Assembly: GCF_000430705.1 (NCBI RefSeq)
Contig: NZ_KE387201.1
Coordinates: 3,922 to 67,921, forward strand
Direction: 5' to 3'
Source of the DNA: Arthrobacter castelli DSM 16402
GTDB taxonomy: Bacteria > Actinomycetota > Actinomycetes > Actinomycetales > Micrococcaceae
Length of the DNA: 64,000 nt
Of the stretch, positions 1-9,257 are shown piece after piece. Numbering within the stretch: the stretch's first letter is position 1; the number at the start of each line of letters is the position of its first letter. The notes under the pieces were generated by a model. That model was not told the DNA's origin and made no database searches. It saw nothing but the letters and a program-made list of their open reading frames with translations. The position numbers and the translations under genes are program-made.

Positions 1-100
1 GTCATAAAAATAGTCAACCATCGAGCACCGACAGTTTTAGAAGAATCAGGCCCGAAAAAATAGCAAGCAGATAACGAAACAATAACGAAGGTGGGATTGA

Positions 101-192
101 GGCCAAGGCGACCAGGGCGGCCAGGGCATCCAAGGCGGCCGTGGCAGCCCAGGCGGCCGTAGCGCCCAGGCGGCCGTAGCGCCCAGGCGGCC
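101..192. repeat. GC-rich tandem repeat
   Basis: Two exact 17-base copies of CGGCCGTAGCGCCCAGG lie at 154-170 and 171-187. A diverged 18-base copy precedes them at 136-153, and looser CAAGGCG/CAGGGCG units start near 101. The minus strand is open over 14-226 (70 Ala-rich residues), but it has no recognisable domain, so I treat the stretch as repeat rather than gene. Nothing else is visible in bases 1-309. Confidence 0.6.
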
Positions 193-309
193 ACCAATCG
201 CGCGTCGGCAGGAACGCCACAGACAATGCAGCCGTGGCCGAGCCGTTTCGTCAGCCGACCGGATTTCGTCGCTCTCTGGTCTGGCCGGGGTCTCGCGGAC
301 ACTTCCGCC

Positions 310-783
310 TCATGGAGACCGTGGCGGGCCGCCGCGCGGCGGGCCCCGTGCCGGCTCGCTGTCCTCGGCCACGTTCTTGAGCCCGTCCAGCATCCACTGC
401 CAGTTCTGCGAGAACTGCTCCGCCTGCTCCCGATTCTCACACCCGTCCTGAGTGAGCGAGACGACTGTGCCGGCGCCGGCAGGAGACAGCTCGTAGTGAA
501 GGGTGTGGTAGTTCTCGGGTACGTCCTCAGCGCCGGTCAGGGGACTGTAGTGGGTGACCTCCAGGAGGCGCCCCGGCTCGGCAGTGAGCACGTGGCCCTT
601 GTCCTGATAGGGCTTACCGTCCCACTCCCCCGACCAGGTGATTGAGCTGCCTGGCTGCCAATCGCTTTCAACACGCGAGCCCATCATGTAGCGGGCGACT
701 TGATCAGGGTCGGTCATCGCTGCCCATACCCGCTCCGGCGGTGCGTTCACCTCTGCACGGGCGGTGGCTTCGAAACCCGCCAT
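310..783 (-). CDS. SRPBCC (AHSA1-like) family protein
   Basis: A 157-aa protein of the START/SRPBCC fold, which binds small hydrophobic ligands in a helix-grip cavity. The N-terminus has the family opening EVNAPPERVWAAMTDP, a central SITWSGEWDGKPYQDKGHV strand pair, and the long C-terminal helix ending QNWQWMLDGLKNVAED. After that helix comes a Pro/Arg/Gly-rich tail of about 15 residues that is probably disordered. The start is ATG at 783 behind GAGGAGGCGC. The gene stands alone and no ligand can be assigned. AHSA1-type proteins often accompany ArsR regulators, but none is adjacent here. Confidence 0.85.
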   Translation of the reverse strand: MAGFEATARAEVNAPPERVWAAMTDPDQVARYMMGSRVESDWQPGSSITWSGEWDGKPYQDKGHVLTAEPGRLLEVTHYSPLTGAEDVPENYHTLHYELSPAGAGTVVSLTQDGCENREQAEQFSQNWQWMLDGLKNVAEDSEPARGPPRGGPPRSP

Positions 784-1013
784 TGCGCCTCCTCGAGCGC
801 GGGATAGCCCCGTAACTGTGAGACAGACCCTAGCACCGCCTCTGTCCCCGCGTGAACCCGCTGCTCCGGTGGGGAGTGGTGGGCAGGGGCGGTGCGTGTC
901 CGACCGACTGGTTGGATGGCGTAGCCAGCGCAGCGCGTTTCAGCCCGACCTCGACTGGACCACACTCGGTGGTAACGCCGAGACTCGAAGGGCGAACAAG
1001 ATGGAGGTACACC

Positions 1014-1409
1014 GTGAAAGGACGGACGTTGCAGGACGTGGCCCGCGAGGTGGCCGAGCAATTGCCAGCATCGACGAGGGGGCATCCCTTCGGGCCTGAG
1101 TACGAGGTCTTCAAGGTCAAGGGCAAAGTCTTCATGCTGCTGACCGAGGTCCCCGGCGATCCCATCGTGGTCCTCAAGGCCGACCCGGAGGAATCCGAAG
1201 CGTTACGCCAGTCGCACGACGACATCACGCCCGGCTACCACATGAACAAGAAGCACTGGATCACGCTCGAACCCGGGGAGACCGTCGACAGGAGCATGGT
1301 CCGGGAGCTGGTGAGCGAGTCGTACCGGCTCGTTGTCACCGGGCTGCCCCAGGCAGAGCAACCCGTTGACCCCGACAGCTTCGGAAAGGCGAATGGGGTG
1401 GCCGGGTGA
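1014..1409 (+). CDS. MmcQ/YjbR family protein
   Basis: A 131-aa protein of the MmcQ/YjbR (double-wing, CyaY-like fold) family, annotated as DNA-binding by fold only. The hallmarks are VFKVKGKVFMLL near residue 35 and PGYHMNKKHWITL near residue 78. I chose GTG 1014 because GGAGG lies 6-10 nt upstream; the open frame runs back to 852 but has no ribosome site there. It is convergent with the lyase gene ending at 1437. The physiological role of the family is largely unknown. Confidence 0.85.
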   Translation: MKGRTLQDVAREVAEQLPASTRGHPFGPEYEVFKVKGKVFMLLTEVPGDPIVVLKADPEESEALRQSHDDITPGYHMNKKHWITLEPGETVDRSMVRELVSESYRLVVTGLPQAEQPVDPDSFGKANGVAG

Positions 1410-1436
1410 CGCTCTCCGGCGAACCGCTGGAGCCGA

Positions 1437-2243
1437 TTATCCCGCGGCCCGGCGCAGCGTCTGTTCGGCGTGCCGCAGGAGGGGGCCGTCGACCATCCGG
1501 CCCCGGAATTCGAAGACGCCGCCTTCGGTCTTGGCCGCTTCCAACACCTCGCGCGCATACGCCACCTCATCCTCGGTGGGCAGGAACGCTTCCCGGATGA
1601 CCGGCACCTGCGAGGGGTGAATGCAGGCGGTTGCGGCAAAGCCGGAGGCCACGGCGTCCTGTGCCTCGGCGGCGAGCCCGTCCAGGTCACCGATGTTGAT
1701 GTAGACCGCGTCGATTGCGGCCTTGCCGTACGCACCGGCGGCCAGCAGGACCGAGGACCGGGCGTGCGAGGCGACGGACCGGTAGCGGCCGTCGTCGTGC
1801 CGGCTGCCGGTTCCGCCCAGCGAGGCGACCAGGTCCTCGGCGCCCCACATCAGGGCCACTGCATTAGGCTCAGCGGCTATGTCGGCGGCATGGACGACGC
1901 CGGCGGCCGTCTCGCACAGCGCCAGCACGTCGTAGGCAGGCAGTTGGCGCATGTGCTGGACGGATTCGGTCTTGGCCAGCATCACGGTGCCATAATCCGT
2001 CCGGGTCAGGGCCTTCAGGTCACGGTCGAAGTCGTTGGTGTCGACCGGGTTGACCCGCACAACGGTGCGTTCCGGGTCGAGCGGCGTGTCGATCATCGCC
2101 TCGCGCGCGGTCACCTTGTCGGCCGGGGCCACCGCATCTTCCAAGTCGATAATGACGGCGTCGGCCCGCTCGGCGGCCTTGGCATAGCGCTCGGGCCGGT
2201 CGGCCGGGCAGAACAGCAGGGACGGGCCCATCAGGAAGGTCAC
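1437..2243 (-). CDS. citE: CitE-like (HpcH/HpaI family) acyl-CoA lyase
   Basis: A 268-aa TIM-barrel lyase of the CitE/malyl-CoA lyase family and the last gene of the leucine operon. It shows the start PSLLFCPADRPERYAKA, the acidic metal-site segment VIIDLEDAV, VRVNPVDT, and LMWGAEDL with the second metal-binding acidic residues. In Mycobacterium tuberculosis the gene at this operon position (Rv2498c) cleaves (R)-HMG-CoA and (S)-citramalyl-CoA and serves leucine and itaconate breakdown. By synteny this gene should replace a classical HMG-CoA lyase here; that is inference. Its GTG start overlaps the maoC stop by 4 bases, indicating translational coupling. Confidence 0.9.
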   Translation of the reverse strand: MTFLMGPSLLFCPADRPERYAKAAERADAVIIDLEDAVAPADKVTAREAMIDTPLDPERTVVRVNPVDTNDFDRDLKALTRTDYGTVMLAKTESVQHMRQLPAYDVLALCETAAGVVHAADIAAEPNAVALMWGAEDLVASLGGTGSRHDDGRYRSVASHARSSVLLAAGAYGKAAIDAVYINIGDLDGLAAEAQDAVASGFAATACIHPSQVPVIREAFLPTEDEVAYAREVLEAAKTEGGVFEFRGRMVDGPLLRHAEQTLRRAAG

Positions 2244-2773
2244 GAGCTCTCCTGGTCTCCACGCGTTCGCTGGCGCTCACTTGGTCGACCACCGGCGTGG
2301 GCATCCTTGGTCCACATCAGCACGGACCGGGTAGCCACTGCGACTACGTCGCCGTGCTGATTGTGGGCGGTATGTTCCATTGTCACGATCCCATGCCCCG
2401 GGCGAGACGACGAGAGCCGCTTGTCGGTAACGACAGTCTGGGAGTACATCGTGTCACCGTGGTACAGCGGGTTCGGGAACTTCACATCCTTGAACCCGAG
2501 ATTCGCCACGATGGTGCCCTGGGTCAACTGGGCGACACCGGCACCCACCAGCGTGGCAAGGGTGAACATGGAATTCATCAGTCGCTCGCCGAAGGGCTGT
2601 TGTTCGGCCCAGGCCGCGTCCAGATGCAGCGACTGGGTGTTCATGGTCGCCGTCGTGAACAGCACGTTGTCTGTTTCTGTCACGGTCCGCCCCGGGCGGT
2701 GTTCATACACCGCGTCCAAGTCGAATTCCTCGTAGTACAGCCCACGCTGGGTAATGCGGCGCCGTTCGGTCAC
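2240..2773 (-). CDS. MaoC-family enoyl-CoA hydratase
   Basis: A 177-aa hot-dog fold hydratase. It has an [10 protein letters not shown]-terminus, a [12 protein letters not shown] stretch carrying the hydratase dyad region (Asn/His in the MNxxxxHxD motif), and [15 protein letters not shown] typical of MaoC proteins. It is equivalent to mycobacterial Rv2499c, placed between acyl-CoA dehydrogenase/CoA-transferase genes and citE. The probable substrate is a branched enoyl-CoA of leucine (3-methylglutaconyl-CoA) or itaconyl-CoA. GTG start at 2773 overlaps the scoB stop (GTGA), and its own end overlaps citE by 4 bases. Confidence 0.9.
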   Translation of the reverse strand: MTERRRITQRGLYYEEFDLDAVYEHRPGRTVTETDNVLFTTATMNTQSLHLDAAWAEQQPFGERLMNSMFTLATLVGAGVAQLTQGTIVANLGFKDVKFPNPLYHGDTMYSQTVVTDKRLSSSRPGHGIVTMEHTAHNQHGDVVAVATRSVLMWTKDAHAGGRPSERQRTRGDQESS

Positions 2774-3417
2774 TGTGCCGCAACCGCCGAGACATCCAGC
2801 TTGGCACCGGTGGCCGAGACCACCTCGTCCACGCTCACCCCGGGTGCAGTCTCGGCCAGCACCAGGCCGTCTTCGGTGATGTCAATAACGGCCAGGTCGG
2901 TGATGATCCGGTTGACGCACCCCTTGCCGGTCAGCGGCAGCGTGCATTCCTCCAGGATCTTCGGGCCGCCGTCGCGGTTCACGTGTTCCATCATGATGAG
3001 CACGCGTTCGGCGCCGTGCACCAAGTCCATGGCGCCGCCCATGCCCTTGACCATCTTGCCCGGAATCATCCAGTTGGCCAGGTCGCCATTGGCGGCGACC
3101 TCCATCGCGCCGAGCACCGCGACATTGACGTGCCGGCCGCGGATCATTCCGAACGAGGCGGCGGAGTCGAAGAGCGCCGCGCCGGGGTTGAGCGTGACGG
3201 TCTCCTTGCCCGCGTTGATCAGGTCCGGATCCAGCTCGTCTTCGGTGGGATAGGGGCCGACGCCGAGGATTCCGTTTTCCGAATGCAGCACCACTTCGAT
3301 GCCGGACGGGATGAAATTGGGAATCAGCGTCGGCATCCCGATGCCCAGATTGACGTATTGTCCGTTCTCCAGCTCCCGGGCCACCCGGGCTGCCAGTTCG
3401 TTGCGGGTCAGGCTCAT
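2770..3417 (-). CDS. scoB: 3-oxoacid CoA-transferase subunit B
   Basis: A 215-aa subunit B of a two-component class I CoA-transferase. [14 protein letters not shown] and the [12 protein letters not shown] motif, whose Glu forms the covalent CoA-thioester intermediate, are both present, followed by [12 protein letters not shown]. With scoA it moves CoA from succinyl-CoA to acetoacetate, the end product of leucine breakdown. In mycobacteria the same pair has been linked to itaconate activation. It is coupled to both neighbours by 4-base overlaps, so equal synthesis of the A and B subunits is expected. Confidence 0.93.
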   Translation of the reverse strand: MSLTRNELAARVARELENGQYVNLGIGMPTLIPNFIPSGIEVVLHSENGILGVGPYPTEDELDPDLINAGKETVTLNPGAALFDSAASFGMIRGRHVNVAVLGAMEVAANGDLANWMIPGKMVKGMGGAMDLVHGAERVLIMMEHVNRDGGPKILEECTLPLTGKGCVNRIITDLAVIDITEDGLVLAETAPGVSVDEVVSATGAKLDVSAVAAQ

Positions 3418-4211
3418 GCCGTCGCTCCTGTCTGTACGCTCCGGGCCGCTTGCTCTTCCTTGCTCGCCGACACCGTCCGCTTCTCGATCCGCTTCTCCAC
3501 GTCCGGCGTCACCACGATGCGCTGGACAAAGATGCCGGGAGTGTGGATCTCGGCCGGATCGAGTTCACCTGGTTCAACCAGCTCTTCGACCTCGGCGATG
3601 GTGATCTTCCCGGCCATCGCACACGGCGGATTAAAGTTCATTGCCGTGGCGTGATAGACGAGGTTGCCGTGACGATCGCCCTTGGCAGCGTGCACCAAGG
3701 CAAAGTCCGGGGTGACCGAGTGCTCCATGATGTAGTGCCGGCCGTCGAATTCCCGTCTTTCCTTGGGCTCGGAGGCCTTGGCCACTCCCCCGTCGCCGTC
3801 GTACCGCTGCGGCAGCCCGCCGTCGCCAATCTGCGTGCCGTAACCGGCGGGCGTGTAGAAGGCCGGAATGCCGGCACCGCCGGCGCGCAGCTTCTCGGAC
3901 AGGGTCCCCTGCGGGGTCAGCTCCACTTCCAGCTCCCCATTGAGGAACTGCCGGGCGAATTCCTTGTTCTCGCCCACGTAGGAACTGATGGTCCGGCGGA
4001 TGCGGCCGTCCTTGAGCAGCACGCCCAGGCCCCAGTCGTCCACGCCGCAGTTGTTGCTGATCGTTTCCAAATTGCCGGTTCCCTGATCGTGCAGGGCGTC
4101 AATCAACGCGACGGGGATGCCGCACAGTCCGAAGCCCCCGACGGCCAGCGACGCCCCGTCCGCGATGTCAGCCACCGCTTCTGCCGCATTCGCGACCACT
4201 TTGTCGATCAA
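3414..4211 (-). CDS. scoA: 3-oxoacid CoA-transferase subunit A
   Basis: A 265-aa subunit A of the class I CoA-transferase, with the characteristic [19 protein letters not shown] near residue 22, SYVGENKEF, and [20 protein letters not shown]. The reading begins at TTG 4211, which is strongly supported by GAGGAGGAAC just upstream; no better ATG or GTG is nearby. It forms a heterotetramer with scoB, which overlaps by 4 bases. A 41-base gap separates it from the acyl-CoA dehydrogenase, the largest internal gap in the operon. Confidence 0.92.
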   Translation of the reverse strand: MIDKVVANAAEAVADIADGASLAVGGFGLCGIPVALIDALHDQGTGNLETISNNCGVDDWGLGVLLKDGRIRRTISSYVGENKEFARQFLNGELEVELTPQGTLSEKLRAGGAGIPAFYTPAGYGTQIGDGGLPQRYDGDGGVAKASEPKERREFDGRHYIMEHSVTPDFALVHAAKGDRHGNLVYHATAMNFNPPCAMAGKITIAEVEELVEPGELDPAEIHTPGIFVQRIVVTPDVEKRIEKRTVSASKEEQAARSVQTGATA

Positions 4212-4252
4212 TGTTCCTCCTCGTCGAGTTGATGCTGCACCCGTGCGCTATA

Positions 4253-5416
4253 TTACAGACCCATGTCCCGGGCAATCAGCATCAACTGGACTTCCGTGGT
4301 CCCTTCGCCGACTTCCAGGATCTTCGAATCGCGGTAGTGCCGCGCCACCCGGAACTCGTTGATGAAACCATAGCCACCGAAAATCTGGGTGGCGTCGCGG
4401 GAGTTGTCCATGGCTGCATCCGAACCAACCATTTTGGCGATCGAGGCCTCGGTCTTGAAGGGTTTACCGGCCAGCATCCTGGAGGCGGCGTCGTAGTAGG
4501 CCAGCCGGGCGGTGTGCGCGCGGGACTGCATCCGGGCAATCTTGAACGAAATCGACTGGAATTCGCCGATGGTCTGGCCGAAGGCCTTCCGCTCCTTGGC
4601 GTAGCGCAGTGCTTCGTCGACGCAGCCTTGGGCCGCCCCGACAGCCATGGCGGCCACCGCAATGCGCCCCTCGTCGAGGATCTGCACGAAGTTAGCGTAG
4701 CCGCGGCCGCGCTCCCCCAGCAGGTTCTCCTCAGGAACCCGTACGTCTTTCAGGGTCAGCGGGTGGGTGTCCGATGCGTTCCAGCCGACCTTGTTGTAGG
4801 GCTTCTCCGCCGTGAAACCGGGGGTGTCAGTGGGGACCAGGAAGGTGGAGATTTCCTTCTTCACCGTCCCGTCGTCGCGCGTGGTGGTGTCAGTGACGGC
4901 GGTGACCGTGACGAGTTTGGTGATGTCGGTGCCGGAGTTGGTGATGAACTCCTTGGTCCCGTTGATCACCCACTCGCCGTTCTCCAGCTTCGCGGTGGTC
5001 TTGGTGCCCGAGGCGTCCGAACCGGCTTCCGATTCGGTCAGGCCGAAGGAGGCCAAGGACTGTCCGCTGGCCAGCTCGGGAAGCCAGCGCTTCTTCTGCT
5101 CTTCGGTGCCGAACCGGTAGACCGGCATCGCGCCGAGCGAGACTCCCGCCTCCAGGGTGATGGCCAGCGACTGGTCCACCCGGGCGATCTGCTCGATGGC
5201 CAGGCACAGCGCGAAATAGTCGCCGCCCATGCCCCCATATTCTTCTTCGAAGGGCAGGCCGAACAGGCCCATTTCCGCCATCTGCGCCACGACGTCGTAC
5301 GGGAAGCTGTGTTCCTCGTCGTGCTTGGCCGATACCGGTGCAATCACCTCGTCGGCGAATTCGCGGACGGTGTCGACGAGGTCCTGATAGTCCTCGCTGA
5401 GGGCAAAGTCGGGCAT
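4253..5416 (-). CDS. Acyl-CoA dehydrogenase (probable isovaleryl-CoA dehydrogenase)
   Basis: A 387-aa FAD flavoprotein of the acyl-CoA dehydrogenase family. N-terminal helical domain, then FGLTESEAGSDASGTKTTA and the WVINGTKEFITNSG beta-domain, then the C-terminal helices with RKAFGQTIGEFQSI and IFGGYGFINEF; it ends GEGTTEVQLMLIAR. Lying directly before a methylcrotonyl-CoA-carboxylase-type pair, it most likely oxidises isovaleryl-CoA to 3-methylcrotonyl-CoA, handing electrons to ETF (not in the window). It corresponds in position to mycobacterial fadE19. ATG 5416 follows GGAGCG and sits 2 bases from the biotin carboxylase gene. Isobutyryl- or 2-methylbutyryl-CoA cannot be excluded as substrate. 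Confidence 0.9.
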   Translation of the reverse strand: MPDFALSEDYQDLVDTVREFADEVIAPVSAKHDEEHSFPYDVVAQMAEMGLFGLPFEEEYGGMGGDYFALCLAIEQIARVDQSLAITLEAGVSLGAMPVYRFGTEEQKKRWLPELASGQSLASFGLTESEAGSDASGTKTTAKLENGEWVINGTKEFITNSGTDITKLVTVTAVTDTTTRDDGTVKKEISTFLVPTDTPGFTAEKPYNKVGWNASDTHPLTLKDVRVPEENLLGERGRGYANFVQILDEGRIAVAAMAVGAAQGCVDEALRYAKERKAFGQTIGEFQSISFKIARMQSRAHTARLAYYDAASRMLAGKPFKTEASIAKMVGSDAAMDNSRDATQIFGGYGFINEFRVARHYRDSKILEVGEGTTEVQLMLIARDMGL

Positions 5417-5418
5417 GG

Positions 5419-7509
5419 TTACGCTCCTTCGGTTTCGATACTGGCAACCACCTGGTCCGCCTTGACCAGGTCGCCGGTCTTGACGTTGATGGTGACGGTG
5501 CCGTCGACCATCGCCGTCAATTGGTGCTCCATTTTCATTGCTTCCACGGTCAGGAGCGTCTGGCCGGCGGCCACGGTGTCACCATTGGTCGCGCTCACCC
5601 CGATCACCGTTCCCGGCATCGGGGATCTGACTTCGGGGTGGGCAGGGCCGTCTTGGGCGCTGATTTTCGCCAGTTCTTCGGCCAACTGTTCTTCCCGGGT
5701 GCGCACGCCGATCTCGCAGCTGAAACCGGCCTCTGCGATGAAGAGCCGGTTGCCCTGCTGTGCCATGTGCAGCTGCGAGGTGATGCCGTTATAGGAAATC
5801 GCCACGGCACCCGGCACAGCATGGTTGGCATGCAGTGCGGCGTCAGCCGGTTCTGAACCGTCGACGACGACGGTGGCCGCCGTGGGTGGTCCGCTCACCT
5901 GCACTTCGACGGACTCCGTGGCCGAAACGGCGAGGCTGAAACGGGTCGGACGCCATTGTCCGATCCGCCAGCCGCTTGGTTGCGCCCACGGTGAGTGCGC
6001 TTCAGCTCCGCGGAACCGATGTGCACCCCCATACCGTTGCGCCTGGATGAAGAGCGCCGCTGCCGCCAGCAGCCGCTCGTCGATGCGCCGGAACTGCAGC
6101 TGGCCCAGTTTGCGCTCGATCATGGTGGTGTCGAGCCGGCCGGCCTGCACATCGTCGTCGTTGATCAGCAGCCGCAGGTACTCAATATTGGTCTGCAGTC
6201 CCATCACGGTGGTCTCGGCGAGCGCCGTATCGAGCCTGGCCAGTGCCTGCGCCCGGTCGTGCCCGGCGGCGATCACCTTGGACAGCATCGGGTCGTAGTC
6301 GGCGCCCACGTCCAGGCCCTCCAGCAGGGAGCTGTCGACCCGCACTCCTTCGCCTGCCGGTTCGTTCAGCGACAGCACCGAGCCTGTGGTCGGCAGAAAC
6401 CCCCGTTCGGGGTTCTCGGCATAGACCCGGGCTTCGATGGCGTGGCCGGTCAGCTGCACATCTTCCTGCTTGACGGTCAGTTCCGCTCCGGCCGCAATCC
6501 GCACTTGCCATTCCACCAGGTCCATCCCGGTGACCATTTCGGTGACGGGGTGTTCGACCTGCAGCCGGGTGTTCATCTCCATGAAGAAGAACTCGTCCGG
6601 CGATGCGTCGGAGACCAGGAATTCGACGGTGCCGGCTCCGGAGTAGTCGACGCTGCGGGCCGCGTTGCAGGCGGCCTCGCCGATCCGGGCCCGGGTGGCG
6701 GCATCAAGCAGCGGGGATGGCGCTTCCTCGATGACCTTCTGGTGCCGACGCTGCAGCGAGCATTCGCGTTCGCCGAGATGGATGACGTTGCCGTGGTGAT
6801 CGGCCAGCACCTGCACTTCGATGTGCCGCGGCTGGCGGACCAGCCGTTCCAGGAACAACGTGTCGTCGCCGAAGGCCGCGGCGGCCACCCGGCGGGCGGT
6901 GGTCAGGGTCTCCGGCAATCCGCCTGCCTCTTCCACGACGTGCATGCCCTTGCCCCCGCCGCCGGCGGAGGGCTTGATGAGCAGCGGGAAGCCGACGTTT
7001 TGTGCCGCCTCGACCAGCTGTTCGTCGGTCAGCGACGGCTCGGTGATGCCCGGAACCACAGGAACATCATTGGCGCTGACGTGGTTCTTGGAGCGGATCT
7101 TGTCGCCCATCACGTTCAGCGCGTGGACGCTGGGGCCGATGAAGACGATACCGGCGTCGGACAGTGCCCGGGCGAAGGCCTGGTTCTCGCTCAGGAAGCC
7201 GTACCCGGGGTGCACCGCTTCGGCTCCGCTGATCTTGACGGCGTTGAGGATGGCGTCGATATTCAGGTAGCTGTGCTGCGGTGCGGCCGGGCCGATCTCG
7301 ACGGCGGTGTCGGCCAGTGACACGTGCTTGGCGCCGGCGTCGGCCGCGCTGTAGACGGCGACCGAGTGGATCCCCATGGACCGCAGGGTGCGAATAATGC
7401 GGCAGGCGATTTCGCCGCGGTTGGCGACCAGCACTGTCGAAAAAGTGCGCTGGTCGTGGGCTGACCGGGCGGTATGGCCGGCGGTCTCAGTTACTGTCAT
7501 GGTTCCCAT
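5419..7509 (-). CDS. accA1: Acyl-CoA carboxylase biotin carboxylase/BCCP subunit
   Basis: A 696-aa alpha subunit of an acyl-CoA carboxylase, probably methylcrotonyl-CoA. Biotin carboxylase N-domain (VLVANRGEIACRIIRTLR), GYGFLSENQAFA, ATP-grasp glycine loop KPSAGGGGKGM near residue 175, and MNTRLQVEHPVTEM; a linker; then a C-terminal biotinyl domain with VEAMKMEHQL, whose Lys near 659 carries biotin. The frame is open to 7713, but ATG 7509 overlaps the upstream stop as TGATG, and the family N-terminus starts just inside, so I use 7509 (ATG 7500 is possible). It works with the adjacent carboxyltransferase. Confidence 0.93.
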   Translation of the reverse strand: MGTMTVTETAGHTARSAHDQRTFSTVLVANRGEIACRIIRTLRSMGIHSVAVYSAADAGAKHVSLADTAVEIGPAAPQHSYLNIDAILNAVKISGAEAVHPGYGFLSENQAFARALSDAGIVFIGPSVHALNVMGDKIRSKNHVSANDVPVVPGITEPSLTDEQLVEAAQNVGFPLLIKPSAGGGGKGMHVVEEAGGLPETLTTARRVAAAAFGDDTLFLERLVRQPRHIEVQVLADHHGNVIHLGERECSLQRRHQKVIEEAPSPLLDAATRARIGEAACNAARSVDYSGAGTVEFLVSDASPDEFFFMEMNTRLQVEHPVTEMVTGMDLVEWQVRIAAGAELTVKQEDVQLTGHAIEARVYAENPERGFLPTTGSVLSLNEPAGEGVRVDSSLLEGLDVGADYDPMLSKVIAAGHDRAQALARLDTALAETTVMGLQTNIEYLRLLINDDDVQAGRLDTTMIERKLGQLQFRRIDERLLAAAALFIQAQRYGGAHRFRGAEAHSPWAQPSGWRIGQWRPTRFSLAVSATESVEVQVSGPPTAATVVVDGSEPADAALHANHAVPGAVAISYNGITSQLHMAQQGNRLFIAEAGFSCEIGVRTREEQLAEELAKISAQDGPAHPEVRSPMPGTVIGVSATNGDTVAAGQTLLTVEAMKMEHQLTAMVDGTVTINVKTGDLVKADQVVASIETEGA

Positions 7510-9116
7510 CACATCCGGAAGAGGCCGAAGGCCGTGTCGTTCATCGGGGCGTTGGCGCAGACGTCGAGAGCCAGTCCCAGCACCGTGCGGGTATCTGCCG
7601 GGTCGATGACGCCGTCGTCCCACAGTCTGGCGGTGGAGTAGTACGGGTTGCCCTGCGACTCGTACTGGTCGCGGATCGGCGCCTTGAAGGATTCCTCGTC
7701 CTCGGCCGACCACTCCTGTCCGCGGCCTTCGATCTGTTCACGGCGTACTGTGGCCAGCACCGAGGAGGCCTGTTGCCCTCCCATCACTGAGATCCGGCTG
7801 GCGGGCCAGGTGAAGAGGAAGCGCGGAGAGTAGGCACGCCCGCACATCGAATAGTTGCCGGCGCCGAAGGATCCGCCGATGATGACGGTCAGCTTGGGCA
7901 CCCGGGTGCTGGCGACAGCGGTGACCATTTTGGCGCCGTTCTTGGCGATGCCGCCGGCTTCGTAGTCGCGGCCGACCATGAAGCCGGAGATGTTCTGCAG
8001 GAACACCAGCGGAATGCCGCGCTGGTCGCAGAGCTCGATGAAGTGGGCTCCCTTGAGCGCGGATTCGCTGAACAGCACCCCGTTGTTGGCCACGATACCC
8101 ACCGGATGCCCATGGATTCGCCCGAACCCGGTCACCAGGGTTGTCCCGTACCCGGACTTGAATTCGTGGAATTCGCTGCCGTCGACCACGCGGGCAATGA
8201 CCTCATGGACGTCGTACTGCCCCTGCACGTCGGTGGGCACGGCACCGTACATTTCGGCGACGTCGGCCTCGGGGGCGCGGCTGTCGAGCACGTCCCAGGG
8301 AGCATCGGGCGGTGCGGGAAGGGTTGCCACAATATCGCGGACGACCTGCAGCGCGTGCTGGTCGTTCTCGGCCAGATGATCGGTGACACCCGAGACGTGG
8401 GAGTGCACCTCGCCGCCGCCGAGGTCTTCGGCGCTGACCACCTCGCCGATGGCCGCCTTCACCAGCGGGGGCCCGCCGAGGAAGATGGTGCCCTGGTTGC
8501 GCACGATGACCGTTTCATCGCTCATCGCCGGCACGTACGCGCCGCCGGCGGTGCAGGAGCCCATCACCGAGGCGATCTGCGGAATTTTCGCCGCCGACAG
8601 GTTGGCCTGGTTGTAGAAGATCCGGCCGAAATGCTCCTTGTCCGGAAACACCTCGTCCTGTTTGGGCAGGAAGGCGCCACCGGAGTCCACCAGGTAGACG
8701 CAGGGCAGCTTGTTGTCGAAGGCGATCTCCTGGGCCCGCAGGTGCTTCTTCACCGTCATCGGGTAGTAGGTGCCGCCCTTGACCGTGGCGTCGTTGGAGA
8801 TCACCAGCACGTGGCGGCCGTGGACCAGCCCGATGCCGGCGATCAGCCCTGCGCCGGGGCACTCGTCGTCGTACATCCCGTTGGCCGCCAGGGCGCCGAT
8901 TTCCAGAAACGGGCTGCCGTCGTCGAGTAATTGGTCAATGCGCTCGCGGGGCAGCAGTTTGCCGCGGTCGATATGGCGCTGCCGGGACCGTTCCGGCCCG
9001 CCTTTCGCCGCCTCGGCCAGGCGTTGCCGCAGCTCGTCAGCCAGCGCCGTTTGTGCCTGGTGGTTCTGCGCATACGTGGTGCTGGAAGAATCCACCCGGC
9101 TGGTCAAAGTCTCCAT
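7509..9116 (-). CDS. accD1: Acyl-CoA carboxylase carboxyltransferase subunit
   Basis: A 535-aa beta subunit, the first gene of the operon. It has two crotonase-fold halves: [21 protein letters not shown] and [22 protein letters not shown] in the N-half, and [32 protein letters not shown] and [14 protein letters not shown] in the C-half. The sequence pattern matches methylcrotonyl-CoA carboxylase beta chains rather than acetyl/propionyl ones, in line with the leucine context. ATG 9116 has GGAGAG upstream. Expression is probably controlled by the divergent TetR through the operators at 9171-9211. Confidence 0.93.
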   Translation of the reverse strand: METLTSRVDSSSTTYAQNHQAQTALADELRQRLAEAAKGGPERSRQRHIDRGKLLPRERIDQLLDDGSPFLEIGALAANGMYDDECPGAGLIAGIGLVHGRHVLVISNDATVKGGTYYPMTVKKHLRAQEIAFDNKLPCVYLVDSGGAFLPKQDEVFPDKEHFGRIFYNQANLSAAKIPQIASVMGSCTAGGAYVPAMSDETVIVRNQGTIFLGGPPLVKAAIGEVVSAEDLGGGEVHSHVSGVTDHLAENDQHALQVVRDIVATLPAPPDAPWDVLDSRAPEADVAEMYGAVPTDVQGQYDVHEVIARVVDGSEFHEFKSGYGTTLVTGFGRIHGHPVGIVANNGVLFSESALKGAHFIELCDQRGIPLVFLQNISGFMVGRDYEAGGIAKNGAKMVTAVASTRVPKLTVIIGGSFGAGNYSMCGRAYSPRFLFTWPASRISVMGGQQASSVLATVRREQIEGRGQEWSAEDEESFKAPIRDQYESQGNPYYSTARLWDDGVIDPADTRTVLGLALDVCANAPMNDTAFGLFRM

Positions 9117-9170
9117 CGACGCTTTCTCTCCATGACTGTCGTAGCCGGCAAAACTGCCTATGCTGTAAAA

Positions 9171-9211
9171 GTTAGATCCCGCTAACTGAATTTAGGTTAG
9201 TATCTATTAAC
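9171..9211. promoter_or_regulatory. Tandem TetR operators, GTTA-N8-TAAC
   Basis: Two 16-bp sites of identical architecture: GTTAGATCCCGCTAAC at 9171-9186 and GTTAGTATCTATTAAC at 9196-9211, their centres 25 bp apart. The first has perfect 5-bp arms. They occupy the intergenic space between the leucine operon (start 9116) and the tetR gene (start 9258), placed to control both promoters. The binding protein is inferred to be that TetR. Confidence 0.75.
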
Positions 9212-9257
9212 CGGCTTGTCCACAGCACATTGTGGCAGGCTTCACAGGAGGTGCGGT

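Noticed and set aside
226-645. Plus-strand frame of 139 aa over the SRPBCC gene
   Set aside because: Antisense to a gene with a clear domain and ribosome site; no domain of its own.
4211-5794. Plus-strand frame of 527 aa
   Set aside because: Antisense shadow of the acyl-CoA dehydrogenase and biotin carboxylase genes, typical of high-GC coding DNA.
5995-7320. Plus-strand frame of 441 aa
   Set aside because: Antisense to the biotin carboxylase; low-complexity composition and no motif.
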